Source: Triticum aestivum (taxonomy: Eukaryota; Streptophyta; Magnoliopsida; Poales; Poaceae). Taken from it: a DNA stretch of 64,000 bases. The position numbers and the translations under genes are program-made. Of this stretch, positions 46,812-58,434 are shown piece after piece. Within the stretch, counting starts at the first letter, position 1. The number at the start of each line of letters is the position of its first letter. The notes beneath the pieces were generated by a model that was not told where the DNA came from, did not search any database, and worked only from the letters and a program-made list of their open reading frames with translations. The stretch covers positions 520,753,512-520,817,511 of the forward strand of contig NC_057795.1 of assembly GCF_018294505.1 (NCBI RefSeq), given 5' to 3'.

Positions 46812-48746
46812 CTATCGAGAGGGGACAAATACCGGCAACACAGAAGGAAACACAATCAATGCAATGCACAATATGATGCATGCTCATGACATGGCAATAT
46901 GCTTATGAATTGAGCTAATGCAACTAAAACCAGATTAAATGAAGTTGGTTTGAATCAAAGATTCAAATTCAAACTCCATATGTGATTTATTACATGCCAT
47001 TTAATTGAATTTTCCTAAACAGTAATCATAAGTTGTTCTAATATGCATGAAAATGGTACAGATGGATAGATTGGATTTTTCTGATCATTTTTCATATATA
47101 AATTATTTAATTTGGAGTTACGGTTGAATTACTATGAATTTTAGAAGTTTATACTAATTTCTGGAATTTCCTATAATAGAATAAATCCAGTAATTGATTT
47201 ACTGCGTTAGCAATGCGTCAGGGTGATGTCATAGTCAACGGGGACATCCAGGTCAAACCTGACTGATGGGTCCCGCATGTCAGCATAATTAGATTAACTA
47301 AATATTAATTAGAACTAAACCGGATTAGTTAACAGGGCTGGGCCCCACCTGCCATTGACTCAACAGAGTCAACCAGGGCCCACCCGTGGTCAAAGTCAAG
47401 TCGGCTGCACCGGCGTTTAGCCACCGGCGAGCCCGACGCGGCGGCGGAAGTGATTTTGGCCGTTCCGGCCACCAAATGGGTCGCGGAAGGCATCTAAGTG
47501 GAGCTGGGGACAAACCGCAGCTCTTGGTGGAGTTAGTTGGGGTCGGGGTGGCCGGAATCGGCGCCGGCAATGACCTAGGCGGCCGCCGGGGTTCGGGTGG
47601 AGGCGAACTCGAGGCTAGGGTGTGCGGTGAGGTGCGGGGAGTGTATGGTTAGACCCTACGCGACGTGGTGAGTGCGATGGACACCGAGAGGTGGCCGGAG
47701 GATGGCCGGGAGCACGTCGGCGACGAGCTCCGCGGCGGTGCGTGCGGGTGATCTTCGTGCGGTTGCTACACAGCTCGGGGGCGAGAGAGGAAGGGAAGGG
47801 GAGGTAGCTAGGCTCACAGGGCACTCGTGGAGGCAACCGGTGGGGTCGGGGACGGACTGATGCGGCGACAGCGTTGAAGGGGATCTCCGGTGATGGCGGA
47901 CTCAGGCGAAGTCGGTCCGGTGGACTCGGGCCACACGAGCACGTGGGGCTCGGCTAGCTCGACGAAGAGGATGGCGGCGGAGCTCCTAGACACGGCGAGA
48001 CGGAGCACGGACGGCGGGGAGTGCAGCTACGGCGATGGGGCGGCGGCGGTGGCGTCGGCCATGGCTGGGGAGCGCGAGGGGGAGGAGCTGGGGAGGAGAG
48101 GAGATGTCCGAGGGGTTCGTGGGAGAGAGGGGGAGCGATCCACGTCGCGGCTCGGTGAGGGGAGCGGCGAGGCGGCGACCAGGTGCGTGGCACCCATGCG
48201 GTGCTCGCCGCCGAGCACCTGCCTGCCTGCCTGGCCGAGCCAAGCAGCTCGCTGGCGCGGCAGCTGGGCTGGGCCGGCAGGTGGGCCGGTTAGTAGGCGC
48301 CAGGTAAGGTTTTCTTCCTGTTTTTTCTTTTTCTATTTTTCTGCAACTTTGTGGAGTTTTCAAAAAATACTTAAACAGTTCCAAAATTCACCAAACTGCT
48401 CCTGGTCCATAGTTGGAATATTTCCAACATGAAACATTTTAGTTTGGGAATATCTGGGCATTTGAAATATTTTATATAATTTTAAATGAACAAACTCAAA
48501 TACTTATGATTTAATTCATAGACCTTAAGATGACCTAGAAAATTGTGCACCATTTTTGACAGAGGCTCTGAACCAAAACAAAAATGATGAACATTTATGA
48601 AGGGCATTTCAGGTTCATTGAAAATATTTTTGGGTTGAACCTATTTGAATTCCATTTGGTGCTAGGGTTTTGGACATCCCCATTTCAAGTTTAAATGAAG
48701 TTTAAACATGATGCAGCAACCAAGATAGTCCAAGTGCATAGCAAGG

Positions 48747-50624
48747 CTAAGGACGTGACAGGTTAGCACTAATAATAACATGATATATTTTATTTTCATC
48801 AAGATAAGCATACTTAAGATTATCAGGTAATGGTTTGAGTTCAAACACGGGATCACCCTTGGGTGGAGGGGGATCCCCTAAAATTTCAACTGGTAGGTTG
48901 CGTTTAAACATAGGTTCCTGTTGAAGGAACACTTCATCTATTTCCCTTCTTTCCTTCATAAACATATCATTTTCATGGTCTAGCAAATATTGTTCTAACG
49001 GATCAGTAGGAGGCACGGCAATAGAAGCAAGACCAATAATCTCATCCTTACTAGGTGATTCTCTATCACAAGGTTGTCTACGAAACTTAGCAAAATTAAA
49101 CTCATAAGACATACCCTCTAAGCCAATTGTAACAGTGTCCTTTTCACAATAAATCTTAGCATTAACTGTATTCAAGAAGGGTCTACCAAAAATAATGGGA
49201 CAAAAGTCATCCTGTGGGGAACTAAGAACAAGAAAATCAGCAGGATATTTAACCTTCCCACACAAGACATCAACATCTCTAACAATCCCAATTGGTGAAA
49301 TAGTATCTCTATTGGCAAGTTTGATAGTAACATCAATACCTTCCAATTCAACGGGTGCAATATCATGCATAATTTCTTTATATAAGTCATAGGGTAGTGC
49401 ACTAGCACTAGCACCCATATCACATAAGCCATGATAACAATGATCTCCTATTTGAACAAAAATAACAGGCATGCCTACCACAGGTCTATGTATCTTAGTA
49501 TCTGGTCTAACAATATTAGCAGTCTCACCACAGAAATAAATAATATGCCCTTCTAAATCACCATCCAAGAGATCTTTAACCATAGCAATACTAGGTTCAA
49601 CTTTGATTTTCTCAGGAGGTGTATAAGTCCTAGTATTACTCTTACGAACAACAGTCGAAGTTTTGGCATGATCCTTTATCCTAACAGGAAAAGGAGGTTT
49701 CTCAACATAAGTAGTAGGAACAACAGGATCACTATAGGTGACAGTCTTTTCTTCAACTGTAATAGGTGCAACTACTTTTACTTCAATGGGAGGATTATAT
49801 TTAAACCACTTCTCCTTAGGGAGAGCAATGTGAGTAGCAAAAGATTCATAGAAAGAAGCTACTATCTCAGAGTCAAGTCCATATTTAGTGCTAAATCCAC
49901 AAAAAGCATCGGTATCCATAAAAGATTTAACACAATCAAACTTAGGTGCCATACCTGACTCGTTACCATCGTCGGAACCCCAATCTTCAGAGTTGCATTT
50001 AATTCTTTCCAATAAATCCCATTTGAATTCAATAGTCTTCAGCATATAAGAACCAGCACAGGAAGTATCGAGCATGTTGCGATCATTGGGAGAAAGACGA
50101 GCATAAAATTTTTGAATAATCATTTCTCTGGAGAGCTCGTGATTGGGGCATGAATATAACATTGACTTAAGCCTCCCCCAAACTTGAGCGATGCTTTCTC
50201 CTTTGCGAGGCCAGAAATTATATATGTAATTACGATCACGATGAACAAGATGCATAGGATAGAACTTCTAGTGAAATTCCAACTTCAATCGTTTATAATT
50301 CCAAGATCTCGTATCATCACATAGCCTATACCATGTCAATGCATCTCCCTTCAAAGATAAAGGGAAGACCTTCCTTTTGACAAAATTATCGGGCATACCT
50401 GCAAGATTAAATAATCCACAAACTTCATCCACAAAGATAAGGTGTAAATCAGGATGCAATGTTCCATCTCCTGCAAAGGGATTAGCTAGCAGTTTCCCTA
50501 TCATCCCTGAAGGAATCTCAAAGTAAATATTTTTAGTAGGTTTAGTAGGTTCAGGAGCAACTCTTTGCTCTTCTGGTCGGGGTGAAGATACCCCGAACAA
50601 GCCCCTCAAAGGATTAGTTTCCAT
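48747..50624 (-). pseudogene. gag: gag-protease of element B (one in-frame stop)
   Basis: ATG at 50624 (METNPLRGLFGVSSPRPEEQ). The capsid-like domain includes FPLSLKGDALTWYRLCDD. An in-frame TAG at 50268-50270 stands where element A reads glutamine (EFYQKFYP versus EFH-stop-KFYP). The frame then continues to the solo LTR insertion at 48760, through the linker and the aspartic protease (LCDMGASASALPYDLY, IIFGRPFLNTVNA). The D-M-G active-site reading is shared with element A. True element B sequence ends at 48761; the last bases of the frame run into LTR D. Confidence 0.85.
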
Positions 50625-50702
50625 AGTAACAAGTGACAGAAAATTTCAGCACACTATATAAATATTTCCTTACCAAGTTCCACTCACCAAAAGCGCTACA
50701 CT

Positions 50703-50720
50703 CCCCGGCAATGGCACCAG
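50703..50720 (-). other. Primer-binding site of element B (tRNA-Asp-like)
   Basis: Minus strand TGGTGCCATTGCCGGGG, about 10 nt after the 5' LTR end. It is close to the TGGCGCCGTTGCCGGGGA site used by Athila-type elements. Confidence 0.7.
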
Positions 50721-50730
50721 AAAAGAGCCT

Positions 50731-52247
50731 TGATGACCCACAAGTGTAGGGGATCTATCGTAGTCCTTTCGATAAGTAAGAGTGTCGAACCCAACGAGGA
50801 GCAGAAGGAAATGACAAGCGATTTTCAGTAAGGTTTTCTCTCCAAGCACTGAAATTGTAGGTAACAGATAGTTTGGTGATTAGATAAATTGTAACGGGTA
50901 ACAAGCAATGAAAGTAAATAAAGTGTAGCAAGGTGGCCCAATCCTTTTTGTAGAAAAGGACAAGCCTGGACAATTTCTTATAATGAGAAAAGAGCTCCTA
51001 AGGACACATGGGAATTATCGTCAAGCTAGTTTTCATCATGCTCATATGATTCCGTTTGGTACTTTGATAATTTGATATGTGGGTGGACCGGTGCTTGGGT
51101 ACTGCCCATACTTGGGCAAGCATCCCACTTATGAATAAACCCTATTGCAAGCATCCGCAACTACAAATGAAGTATTAAGGTAAACCTAACCACATCATTA
51201 AACATATGGATCCAAATCAGCCCCTTACGAAGCAACACATAAACTAGGGTTTAAGATTCTGTCACTCTAGCAACCCATAATCTACTTATTACTTCCCAAT
51301 GCCTTCCTCTAGGCCCAAATAATGGTGAAGTGTCATGTAGTCTACGTTCACATAACACCACTAGAGGAAAGACAACATACATCTCATCAAAATATCAAAC
51401 GAATACCAAATTCACATGACTACTAATAGCAAGACTTCACCCATGTCCTCAGGAACAAACGTAACTACTCACAAAGCATATTCACATAATCAAAGGAGTA
51501 ATAATATGCATTAAGGATCTGAACATATGATCTTCCACCAAGTAAACCAATTAGCATCAACTACAAGGAGTAATCAACACTACTAGCAACCCACGGGTAC
51601 CAATTTGTGGTTTTGATACAAGATTGGATACAAGAGATGAACTAGGGTTTTGAGAGGAGATGGTGCTGGTGAAGATGTTGATGGAGATTGATCCCCTCCT
51701 GGTGAGAGGATCGTTGGTGATGACGATGGTGATGATTTCCCCCTCCCAGAGGGAAGTTTCCCCGGCAGAACAGCTCTACCGGAGCCCTAGATTGATTCCG
51801 CCAAGGTTCCGCCTCGTGACGGCTGAGTTTCATCCCGTAAGCTTGCCTCTGATTTTTTCCAGGGTAAAAGCCTTCATATAGCAGAAGATGGACACCGGAG
51901 GGCCCACAGGGGGCCCAGGAGATAGGGGCGCGCCCAGTAGGGGTGGGCGTGCCCCCCACCCTCCTGACCAGGGTGTGGGCCCCCTCTGGTGTTTCTTTCG
52001 CTCAATACTTCTTATTAATTCCAAAAATGACTTCCGTGGAGTTTCACGATTTTTGGAGCTGTGCAGAATACGTTTCCAATATTTGCTCCTTTTCCAGCCA
52101 GAATTCCAGCCGCCGGCATTCCCCCACTTCACGGTAAACCTTGTAAAATAAGAGAGAATAGCCATAAGTATTGAGATATAATGTGTAATAACAGCCCATA
52201 ATGCAATAAATATTGATATAAAAGCATGATGCAAAATGGACATATCA
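50731..52247 (-). repeat. 5' LTR of element B
   Basis: 1517 bp, TGATGACCC... to ...TGGACATATCA, near-identical to 24220-25740. Confidence 0.87.
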
Positions 52248-53383
52248 GGGTACTGCCCTTTCTTTGACAAGCATCCCACTTATGATTAACCCCTATTGCA
52301 AGCATCCACAACTACAAAATAAGTATTAAGGTAAACCTAACCATAGCATGAAACATATGGATCCAAATCAGCCCCTTACGAAGCAACGCCTAAACTAGGG
52401 TTTAAGCTTCTGTCACTCTAGCAACCCATCATCTACTTATTACTTCCCAATGCCTTCCTCTAGGCCCAAACAATGGTGAAGTGTCATGTAGTCGATGTGC
52501 ACATAACACCACTAGAGGAGAGACAACATACATCTCATCAAAATATCAAACGAATACCAAATTCACATGACTACTTATAGCAAGACTTCTCCCATGTCCT
52601 CAGGAACAAATGTAACTACTCACAAATCATATTCATGTTCATAATCAGAGGGGTATTAATATGCATAAAGGATCTGAACATATGATCTTCCACCGAATAA
52701 ACCAACTAGCATCAACTACAAGGAGTAATCAACACTACTAGTGACCCACAGGTACCAATCTGAGGTTTTGTGACAAAGATTGGATACAAGAGAAGAACTA
52801 GGGTTTGAGAGGAGATGGTGCTGGTGAAGATGTTGATGGAGATTGACCCTCTCCCGATGAGAGGATCAATGGTGATGACGATGGTGATGATTTCCCCCTC
52901 CCGGAAGGAAATTTCCCCGGCAGAACAGCTCCGCCGGAGCCCTAGATTGGTTTCGCCAAGGTTCCGCCTCATGGCGGCGGTGTTTATTCCCGAAAGCTTT
53001 CTTATGATTTTTTTCCAGGGTAAAAGACTTCATATAGCAGAAGATGGTCACCGAAGGCCTGCCAGGGGGCCCACGAGGTAGGGGCGCGCCGCCCACCCTC
53101 GTGGCCAGGGTGTGGGCCCCCTCTGGTACTTTCTTCACCCAATATTTTTTATTAATTCCAAAAACAACTTTCGTGGAGTTTCAGGACTTTTGGAGTTGTG
53201 CGGAATAGGTCTCTAATATTTGCTCCTTTACCAGCCCAGAATTCCAGCTGCCGGCATTCTCCCTCTTCATGTAAACCTTGTAAAATAAGAGAGAATAGGC
53301 ATAAGTATTGTGACATAACGTGTAATAACAGCCCATAATGCAATGAATATCAATATAAAAGCATGGTGAAAATGGACGTATCA
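52248..53383 (-). repeat. 5' LTR of element A, outer fragment
   Basis: Starts with the duplicated GGGTA and continues the LTR interrupted at 24219. It ends TGGACGTATCA next to CATTC. Confidence 0.87.
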
Positions 53384-53757
53384 CATTCACTTATAACTAT
53401 TTCTTCAAGTTAGTTTTTCATCTAAGTGAATGTGATCGGACCCTTTCCCCCACTATGCTAAACTCAACCCAGTCTGTTCACAAATTCTTCATGTGCGTTC
53501 TATTTGAAACCCGTCCAAAATTTTCACTGTGTCCTTGACAGCTGAAGAATTTGCGAATGAAACATTAAAATTTTCATATCTAATTTTTCGGCTTTTGCTG
53601 CTAAATCCTTCCACATCCCACGACAGGATTAAACTACTCACCCATGATCTCACACGATCTCCACCTTTCAGTACGTGGGTGACACATGTCGCTAGAATAG
53701 CAAGGGTCAGGGGCATGTTCGTCCAATTTCCTCGGACGAGCGGTTTTTCACTTTGGC

Positions 53758-53765
53758 TATAAATA
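53758..53765 (+). promoter_or_regulatory. Internal TATA box upstream of the accessory gene
   Basis: TATAAATA in TTGGCTATAAATACCCC, followed by a pyrimidine-rich start region (CTCTGCTCTATCTCCCTCC). It lies about 600 bp before the ORF start and well outside the LTR. Confidence 0.55.
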
Positions 53766-54036
53766 CCCCTCCCCTTCCTCTGAGCTCATTTACTCTGCTC
53801 TATCTCCCTCCCTCGCTCGAGCTCTCTGACCTAGTGCCACCGCTACATTCCATCATCGCCGGTGAGGAAGAGCTTCACTGCCTCGACCTCGTCGTCGTCG
53901 TACTCGCGCCGGCCGGAGAAATCTTCACCTCCGCCGCCGCCGTAGCTGTCTTCCTCCGCCAAGTTAGGGCGTGGAAGATCTGAACGAGACGAACTTCCAC
54001 TGTTCATCTCACAGTTCGTTGTGTTCTTCATCAAGG

Positions 54037-54362
54037 GTAAATAAAATTCACTTTTACTGCCCTTGTTGATTCTGATGATTTACACAAAATCTTCAAAAGG
54101 TGTTTATTCTTCAACTTTCATATCCTTAAACACCATAGTTGCTTCTGTTCTTGATCTATTTCTCTAAGATGTATTTTTCTTCAAGATTCCTTAATTGTGT
54201 GGATTTTCAATCTATACAACTCTGGAACCTAAGACAAGAACTCTTAGTGAAATTCCTCAAGACTCCCCTGGTCAAATTCCTCAAACTTGATTCTTAAAAA
54301 AAACAAATTCTGAGAACGCATATGACCTCTCCAAATTCTTCGCACCTATACTCTGTTCACAG
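54037..54362 (+). other. Predicted 5' UTR intron of the accessory gene
   Basis: Donor ATCAAGG|GTAAATAA at 54037 and acceptor CTCTGTTCACAG ending at 54362, 326 nt and AT-rich. The ORF ATG follows 6 nt after the acceptor. Confidence 0.5.
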
Positions 54363-54368
54363 GTACAC

Positions 54369-56500
54369 ATGTCTGTTGCTGCATCACTAGGTTCTCATCA
54401 ACTTAACTCATTTGCAGCGTTCCTTGAAGAAAAACTGCATACTTCCTCAGAGACATCTATTGTTCAGAATCCTCAGGTGAAGAGTATGGCTGATGAAAAG
54501 TGTCCTCAGCAGGGAGGAAAGATGCCTGAAACTAACACTACTTTCGAAATCCCTGAAGAAATTTATGAAGAATACTATACTCCTGATGAAGCCACGCATG
54601 GCAAGGAGAACAAAAAATCAGCGCAAAGTGCACATTCAGAGGATCGAATGCAGATGGGCAAGAGAATGAAGAGAATATCTCTATGCCACTCCAAAGTATA
54701 TGAAGAAATTCGTTGTCAATCCTCCATGCCCAAAACCTCCACTGGCTCAAGGCCAAGAAGCTGATCCCACAAGCATCAGAAGAGGTGATGAATTTCCCAA
54801 GGAATGGGCCAAGCGCCAAAGAAAATTGGCTAAGGTAGCAAAAGAAGTAGTGAAGAAATTCAATGAACATTCTGTTGGTGTTGCTGCTGAAGCCTCTGCT
54901 AGTCAGCCCAAGAAGGCTGTGAAGAAGAAATCTGATGTGAAGCCATCTTCTTCTGCAATGCCCTCACGGTCCAGCTCTTCAAAGCCCTCACGGCCACCTG
55001 CTCAAGCAACACCATCAAGTGCAGCACCTGCTCAAGCAAAATCCTCAGCTGCACCTGCAAAGTCCTCAGCACTTGTGCACCTTGCCACGTGCCAAAGGAC
55101 AACTGGCTTCTCAATTGCTTCAGGAGCTTCAGCTAGTTCCTCAGCTCAGCCTCAGTTGCTGAAGAAAAAGGCTACTGCTGGATGCGGCACGAGGTCAAGT
55201 ACACACAAGAAGCAGGTCGCCTTTGAAGTTCCATCGTCTGACGATGAAGCTGATGATGATGAACTTGCTGAAATCATCAGAGACCGGCAACACCGGGCCG
55301 CTGGTGCCAAAGGCAGTGTTGTGCCACTTCTACTGGATCTGAAGAAGATCCTTCATTTCATCGATCTAAGGCACAAATATCCCAACACACCTCTGCCTGA
55401 TCTGAACCTCTCACCTGGAGAAAGTCACATGTTGACTACCTTTATCGCCGAAGAAAAAATGGAAATTCGATAAGGCCAGATCAGTGAAGAAAGCTCAGTA
55501 CAAGAAGGAGCATTTTCCGAAGAAAAATGTTGTGAACATGTCAATTGAAGAACTTGTGACTATTCAGTCTGAAATCAAAGCTCTCGATGATGAATTTGAC
55601 GCATACCGTGCTGATTGGCTAGGTGCCAAAGTCCGATTCGTCAAGCTGGCGAAAGGCCTCAAGACCAATGTTGCTGCTGAAGCACAATAAAAAATTCTTC
55701 AGGGTGAAGCATCTGCTCAGCCCACTGAGGGACATGCCAGCACAGCTGATGAAAATCAGGCTGCTGATGACACTGAGAGTGCCAGGGCTGATGATGTAAT
55801 TCTAGCTCCTAATGAAACTGACAGGGCAACCATCAATGTTGCACTTGAAGATCAACCCAGGCCAGCTAAAGAATCTACTGCTGCGCCTGAAGAAACTGAA
55901 CCCGCCAGGGCAACTGCAACAGTTGTGCCTGAAGAAATTGTGCCTCTTTCATCTGCTCCTCCTTCAAAGTCATCACAGATAAAGAGCACTCACCTTCCTT
56001 CTGCATCAGAAGCAAAGAAGACAAAGGCAGTAGAAAAGGCGGTTGTGAAGAAAAGGAAAGCATCTGACGCTTCAGAGTCTTCAGCTCCAAAGAAAGTGAA
56101 GACTTTGACAAGCTCATTCAAGAATCCAATTGATGTTTTTCCTCTGTCTGTCATGCCATCAAAGGAGATTGTTTCCTTTGGTGAAGAATATGTCATCGCT
56201 GATGACATTGACAAAGAAAATCCCTCTGCTGCTACGTCAGAGCAGTTGGATGATGAAATTGAAGTGGATGCAATCCCTTCACCACTACAGGTATCATCGC
56301 CTATGCCTCAGTTCACTGTTGAAGAGGCAGGCGTTGAAGAAATTAATGCTGAGATGAGGATGTAGACATCGGGTCTACGAATCCTGTGCTAAACGATGAT
56401 TATTGGGAAAGTCATCATCCTAATTCTCCTCTGACCACTCCTCTGCAGCAAATTCCTCAGTCCCCCGTGCAAACTAAAGAAATTCATATGATCACCGATG
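54369..56500 (+). pseudogene. env-like/accessory ORF of the Maximus-type element
   Basis: From ATG 54369 (MSVAASLGSHQLNSFAAFLE). A frameshift near 54690 leads into KKFVVNPPCPKPPLAQGQE. A basic region (RQRKLAKVAKEVVKKFNEH), a low-complexity proline/alanine/serine/lysine repeat tract and a charged segment around QVAFEVPSSDDEADDDELAE come next. A globular-looking segment follows (DLKKILHFIDLRHKYPNTPL). There is another frameshift near 55465, a TAA at 55688, and an acidic and lysine-rich part to the insertion point. It has no signal peptide or clear membrane segment, so env-like only describes its position after pol in Sireviruses. It may be nucleic-acid binding by its basic content; the function is unknown. 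Confidence 0.6.
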
Positions 56501-58232
56501 TGTTGGGGAATGTAGTAATTTCAAAAAATTCCTACGCACACGCAAGATCATGGTGATGCATAGCAATGAGAGGGGAGAGTGTTGTCTACGTACCCTCGTA
56601 GACCGTAAGAGGAAGCGTTAGAACAACGCGGTTGATGTAGTCGTACGTCTTCACGGCCCGACCGATCAAGCACCGAAACTACGACGCCTCCAAGTTCTAG
56701 CACACGTTCAGCTTGATGACATCCCTCGAACTCCGATCCAGCCGAGTGTCGAGGGAGAGTTCCATCAGCACGACGGCGTGCTGACGATCTTGATGTTCTA
56801 CCGTCGCAGGGCTTCACCTAAGCACCGCTACGATATTATCGATGTGGACTATGGTGGAGGGGGGCACCGCACACGGCTAAGAGATCCAAGGGATCAATTG
56901 TTGTTATGTCTCTGGGGTGCCCCCTGCCCCCGTATATAAAGGAGCAAGGGGGGAGGCGGCCAGCCTAGGGAGGAGGCGCGCCAAGGGGGGAGTCCTACTC
57001 CCATCGGGAGTAGCACTCCTCCTTTCCTTGTTGGAGTAGGAGAGAAGGAAAGAGGAGGAGAGGGAGAAGGAAAAAGGGGGCTGCTCCCCTTGTCCAATTC
57101 GGACCAGAAGGGGGGCGCAGGCCTCCTTCCTTTTGGCCTCTCTCCTCTATTCCCGTATGGCCCAATAAGGCCCATATGCTCCCCGGCGAATTCCCTTAAC
57201 TCTCCGGTACTCCGAAAAATACCTGAATGACTCGGAACCTTTCCGAACTCCGAATATAGTCGTACAATATATCGATCTTTATGTCTTGACCATTTAGAGA
57301 CTCCTCGTCATGTCCCCGATCTCATCCGGGACTCCGAACTCCTTCGGTACATCAAAACTCATAAACTCATAATATAACTGTCATCGAAACCTTAAGTGTG
57401 CGGACCCTAAGGGTTCGAGAACAATGTAGACATGACTGAAACATGTTTCCGGTCAATAACCAATAGCGGAACCTGGATGCTCATATTGGCTCCCACATAT
57501 TCTACGAAGATCTTTATCGGTCAACCCGCATAACAACATACGTTGTTCCCTTTGTCATCGGTATGTTACTTGCCCGAGATTCAATCGTCGATATCTCAAT
57601 ACCTAGTTCAATCTCGTTACCGGCAAGTCTCTTTACTCGTTCCGTAATACATCATGTCGCAACTAACTCATTAGTTGCAATGCTTGCAAGGCTTATAGTG
57701 ATGTGCATTACCGAGTGGGCCCAGAGATACTTCTCCGACAATCGGAGTGACAAATCCTAATCTCGAAATACGCCAACCCAACAAGTACCTTTGGAGACAC
57801 CTGTAGAGCACCTTTATAATCACCCAGTTATGTTGTGATGTTTGGCAGCACACAAAGTGTTCCTCCGGTAAACGGGAGTTGCATAATCTCATAGTCATAG
57901 GAACATGTATAAGTCATGAAGAAAGCAATAGCAACATACTATACGATCAAGTGCTAAGCTAATGGAATGGGTCAAGTCAATCACATCATTCTCCTAATGA
58001 TGTGATCCCGTTAATCAAATGACAACTCTTTGTCCATGGCTAGGAAACATAACCATCTTTGATTAATGAGCTAGTCAAGTAGAGGCATACTAGTGACACT
58101 CGGTTTGTCTATGTATTCACACATGTATTATGTTTCCGGTTAATACAATTCTAGCATGAATAATAAACATTTATCATGATATAAGGAAATAAATAATAAC
58201 TTTATTATTGCCTCTAGGGCATATTTCCTTCA
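56501..58232 (-). repeat. 3' LTR of the Angela-type element
   Basis: 1732 bp, minus strand from TGAAGGAAATATGCCC (58232) to ...CATTCCCCAACA (56501). The usual start is TGTTGGAAATATGCCC, so the second dinucleotide pair is altered. The adjacent CGATG (56496-56500) would be one copy of the target duplication. Confidence 0.88.
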
Positions 58233-58240
58233 GTCTCCAA

Positions 58241-58412
58241 CTTGCACTAGAGTCAATAATCTAGTTCACATCGCCATGTGATTCAACACCAATATTCACA
58301 TCTATATGTGATTAATACCCATAGTTCACATCGTCATGTGATCAACACCCAAAGGGTTTACTAGAGTCAATAATCTAGTTCACATCGGTATGTGATTAAC
58401 ACCCAAAGAGTA
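58241..58412 (-). repeat. 3' untranslated repeats of the Angela-type element
   Basis: Four partial repeats carrying CACATCG-C/T-CATGTGA-like palindromes and ACTAGAGTCAATAATCTAG, between the polyprotein stop (58435) and the LTR. I recognise the arrangement as characteristic of the BARE/Angela group. Confidence 0.7.
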
Positions 58413-58434
58413 CTAAGGTATGATCATGTTTTGC

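Larger units (their letters stand above)
44681..48760 (-). mobile_element. Solo LTR D, 4.08 kb (large gypsy/LARD-type)
   Basis: Starts TGTCAGGACCCCGATCC, ends GCTAAGGACGTGACA (TG...CA) and is flanked by GGTTA at 44676-44680 and 48761-48765. There is no primer site, polypurine tract, coding region or second LTR inside, so it is a solo LTR left by LTR-LTR recombination. The minus strand is the likely sense: it carries a GC-rich segment after an AT-rich U3-like part, then exon-like segments (46811-46748 and 45523-45431). The length fits large Triticeae LTRs such as those of LARD/Sukkula-type elements, but the family is not established. Confidence 0.8.
24220..52247 (-). mobile_element. Athila-type gypsy element B (carries elements C and D)
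   Basis: Full-length minus-strand sister of element A: LTRs at 24220-25740 and 50731-52247, inserted in the 5' LTR of A. The flanks GGATA (24215-24219) and GGGTA (52248-52252) are a 5-bp duplication with one later mutation. The body carries ORF3, pol and gag, and was later split by element C and solo LTR D. Without these the element is about 10.1 kb. Its polyprotein frame is intact except for one TAG. Confidence 0.88.
15208..53383 (-). mobile_element. Athila-type gypsy element A (carries nested elements)
   Basis: Both outer ends belong to the same LTR family and are flanked by CATTC (15203-15207 and 53384-53388), so this whole interval is one insertion into the Maximus-type element. Orientation is minus: the 3' LTR is at the left, then the polypurine tract, the ORF3 region, pol, gag, the primer site and the 5' LTR. 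The 5' LTR is split by element B, so A's own sequence is 15208-24219 plus 52248-53383, about 10.1 kb. The lineage call rests on the tRNA-Asp-like primer site, the domain order and an ORF after integrase. I associate the LTR type with the Sabrina/WHAM/Fatima group but cannot fix the family name. Confidence 0.85.
53384..56500 (+). mobile_element. Maximus-type element, right part with accessory gene
   Basis: Resumes directly after the CATTC duplication. It contains spacer, an internal TATA promoter, a 5' UTR intron and a long lysine/alanine/serine-rich ORF. It is cut at 56501 by Angela-type element E. The rest of the element and its 3' LTR are not seen. Confidence 0.75.

Noticed and set aside
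47325..48432. Overlapping frames in the GC-rich part of solo LTR D
   Set aside because: No domain, both strands open, typical of GC-rich LTR leader sequence.
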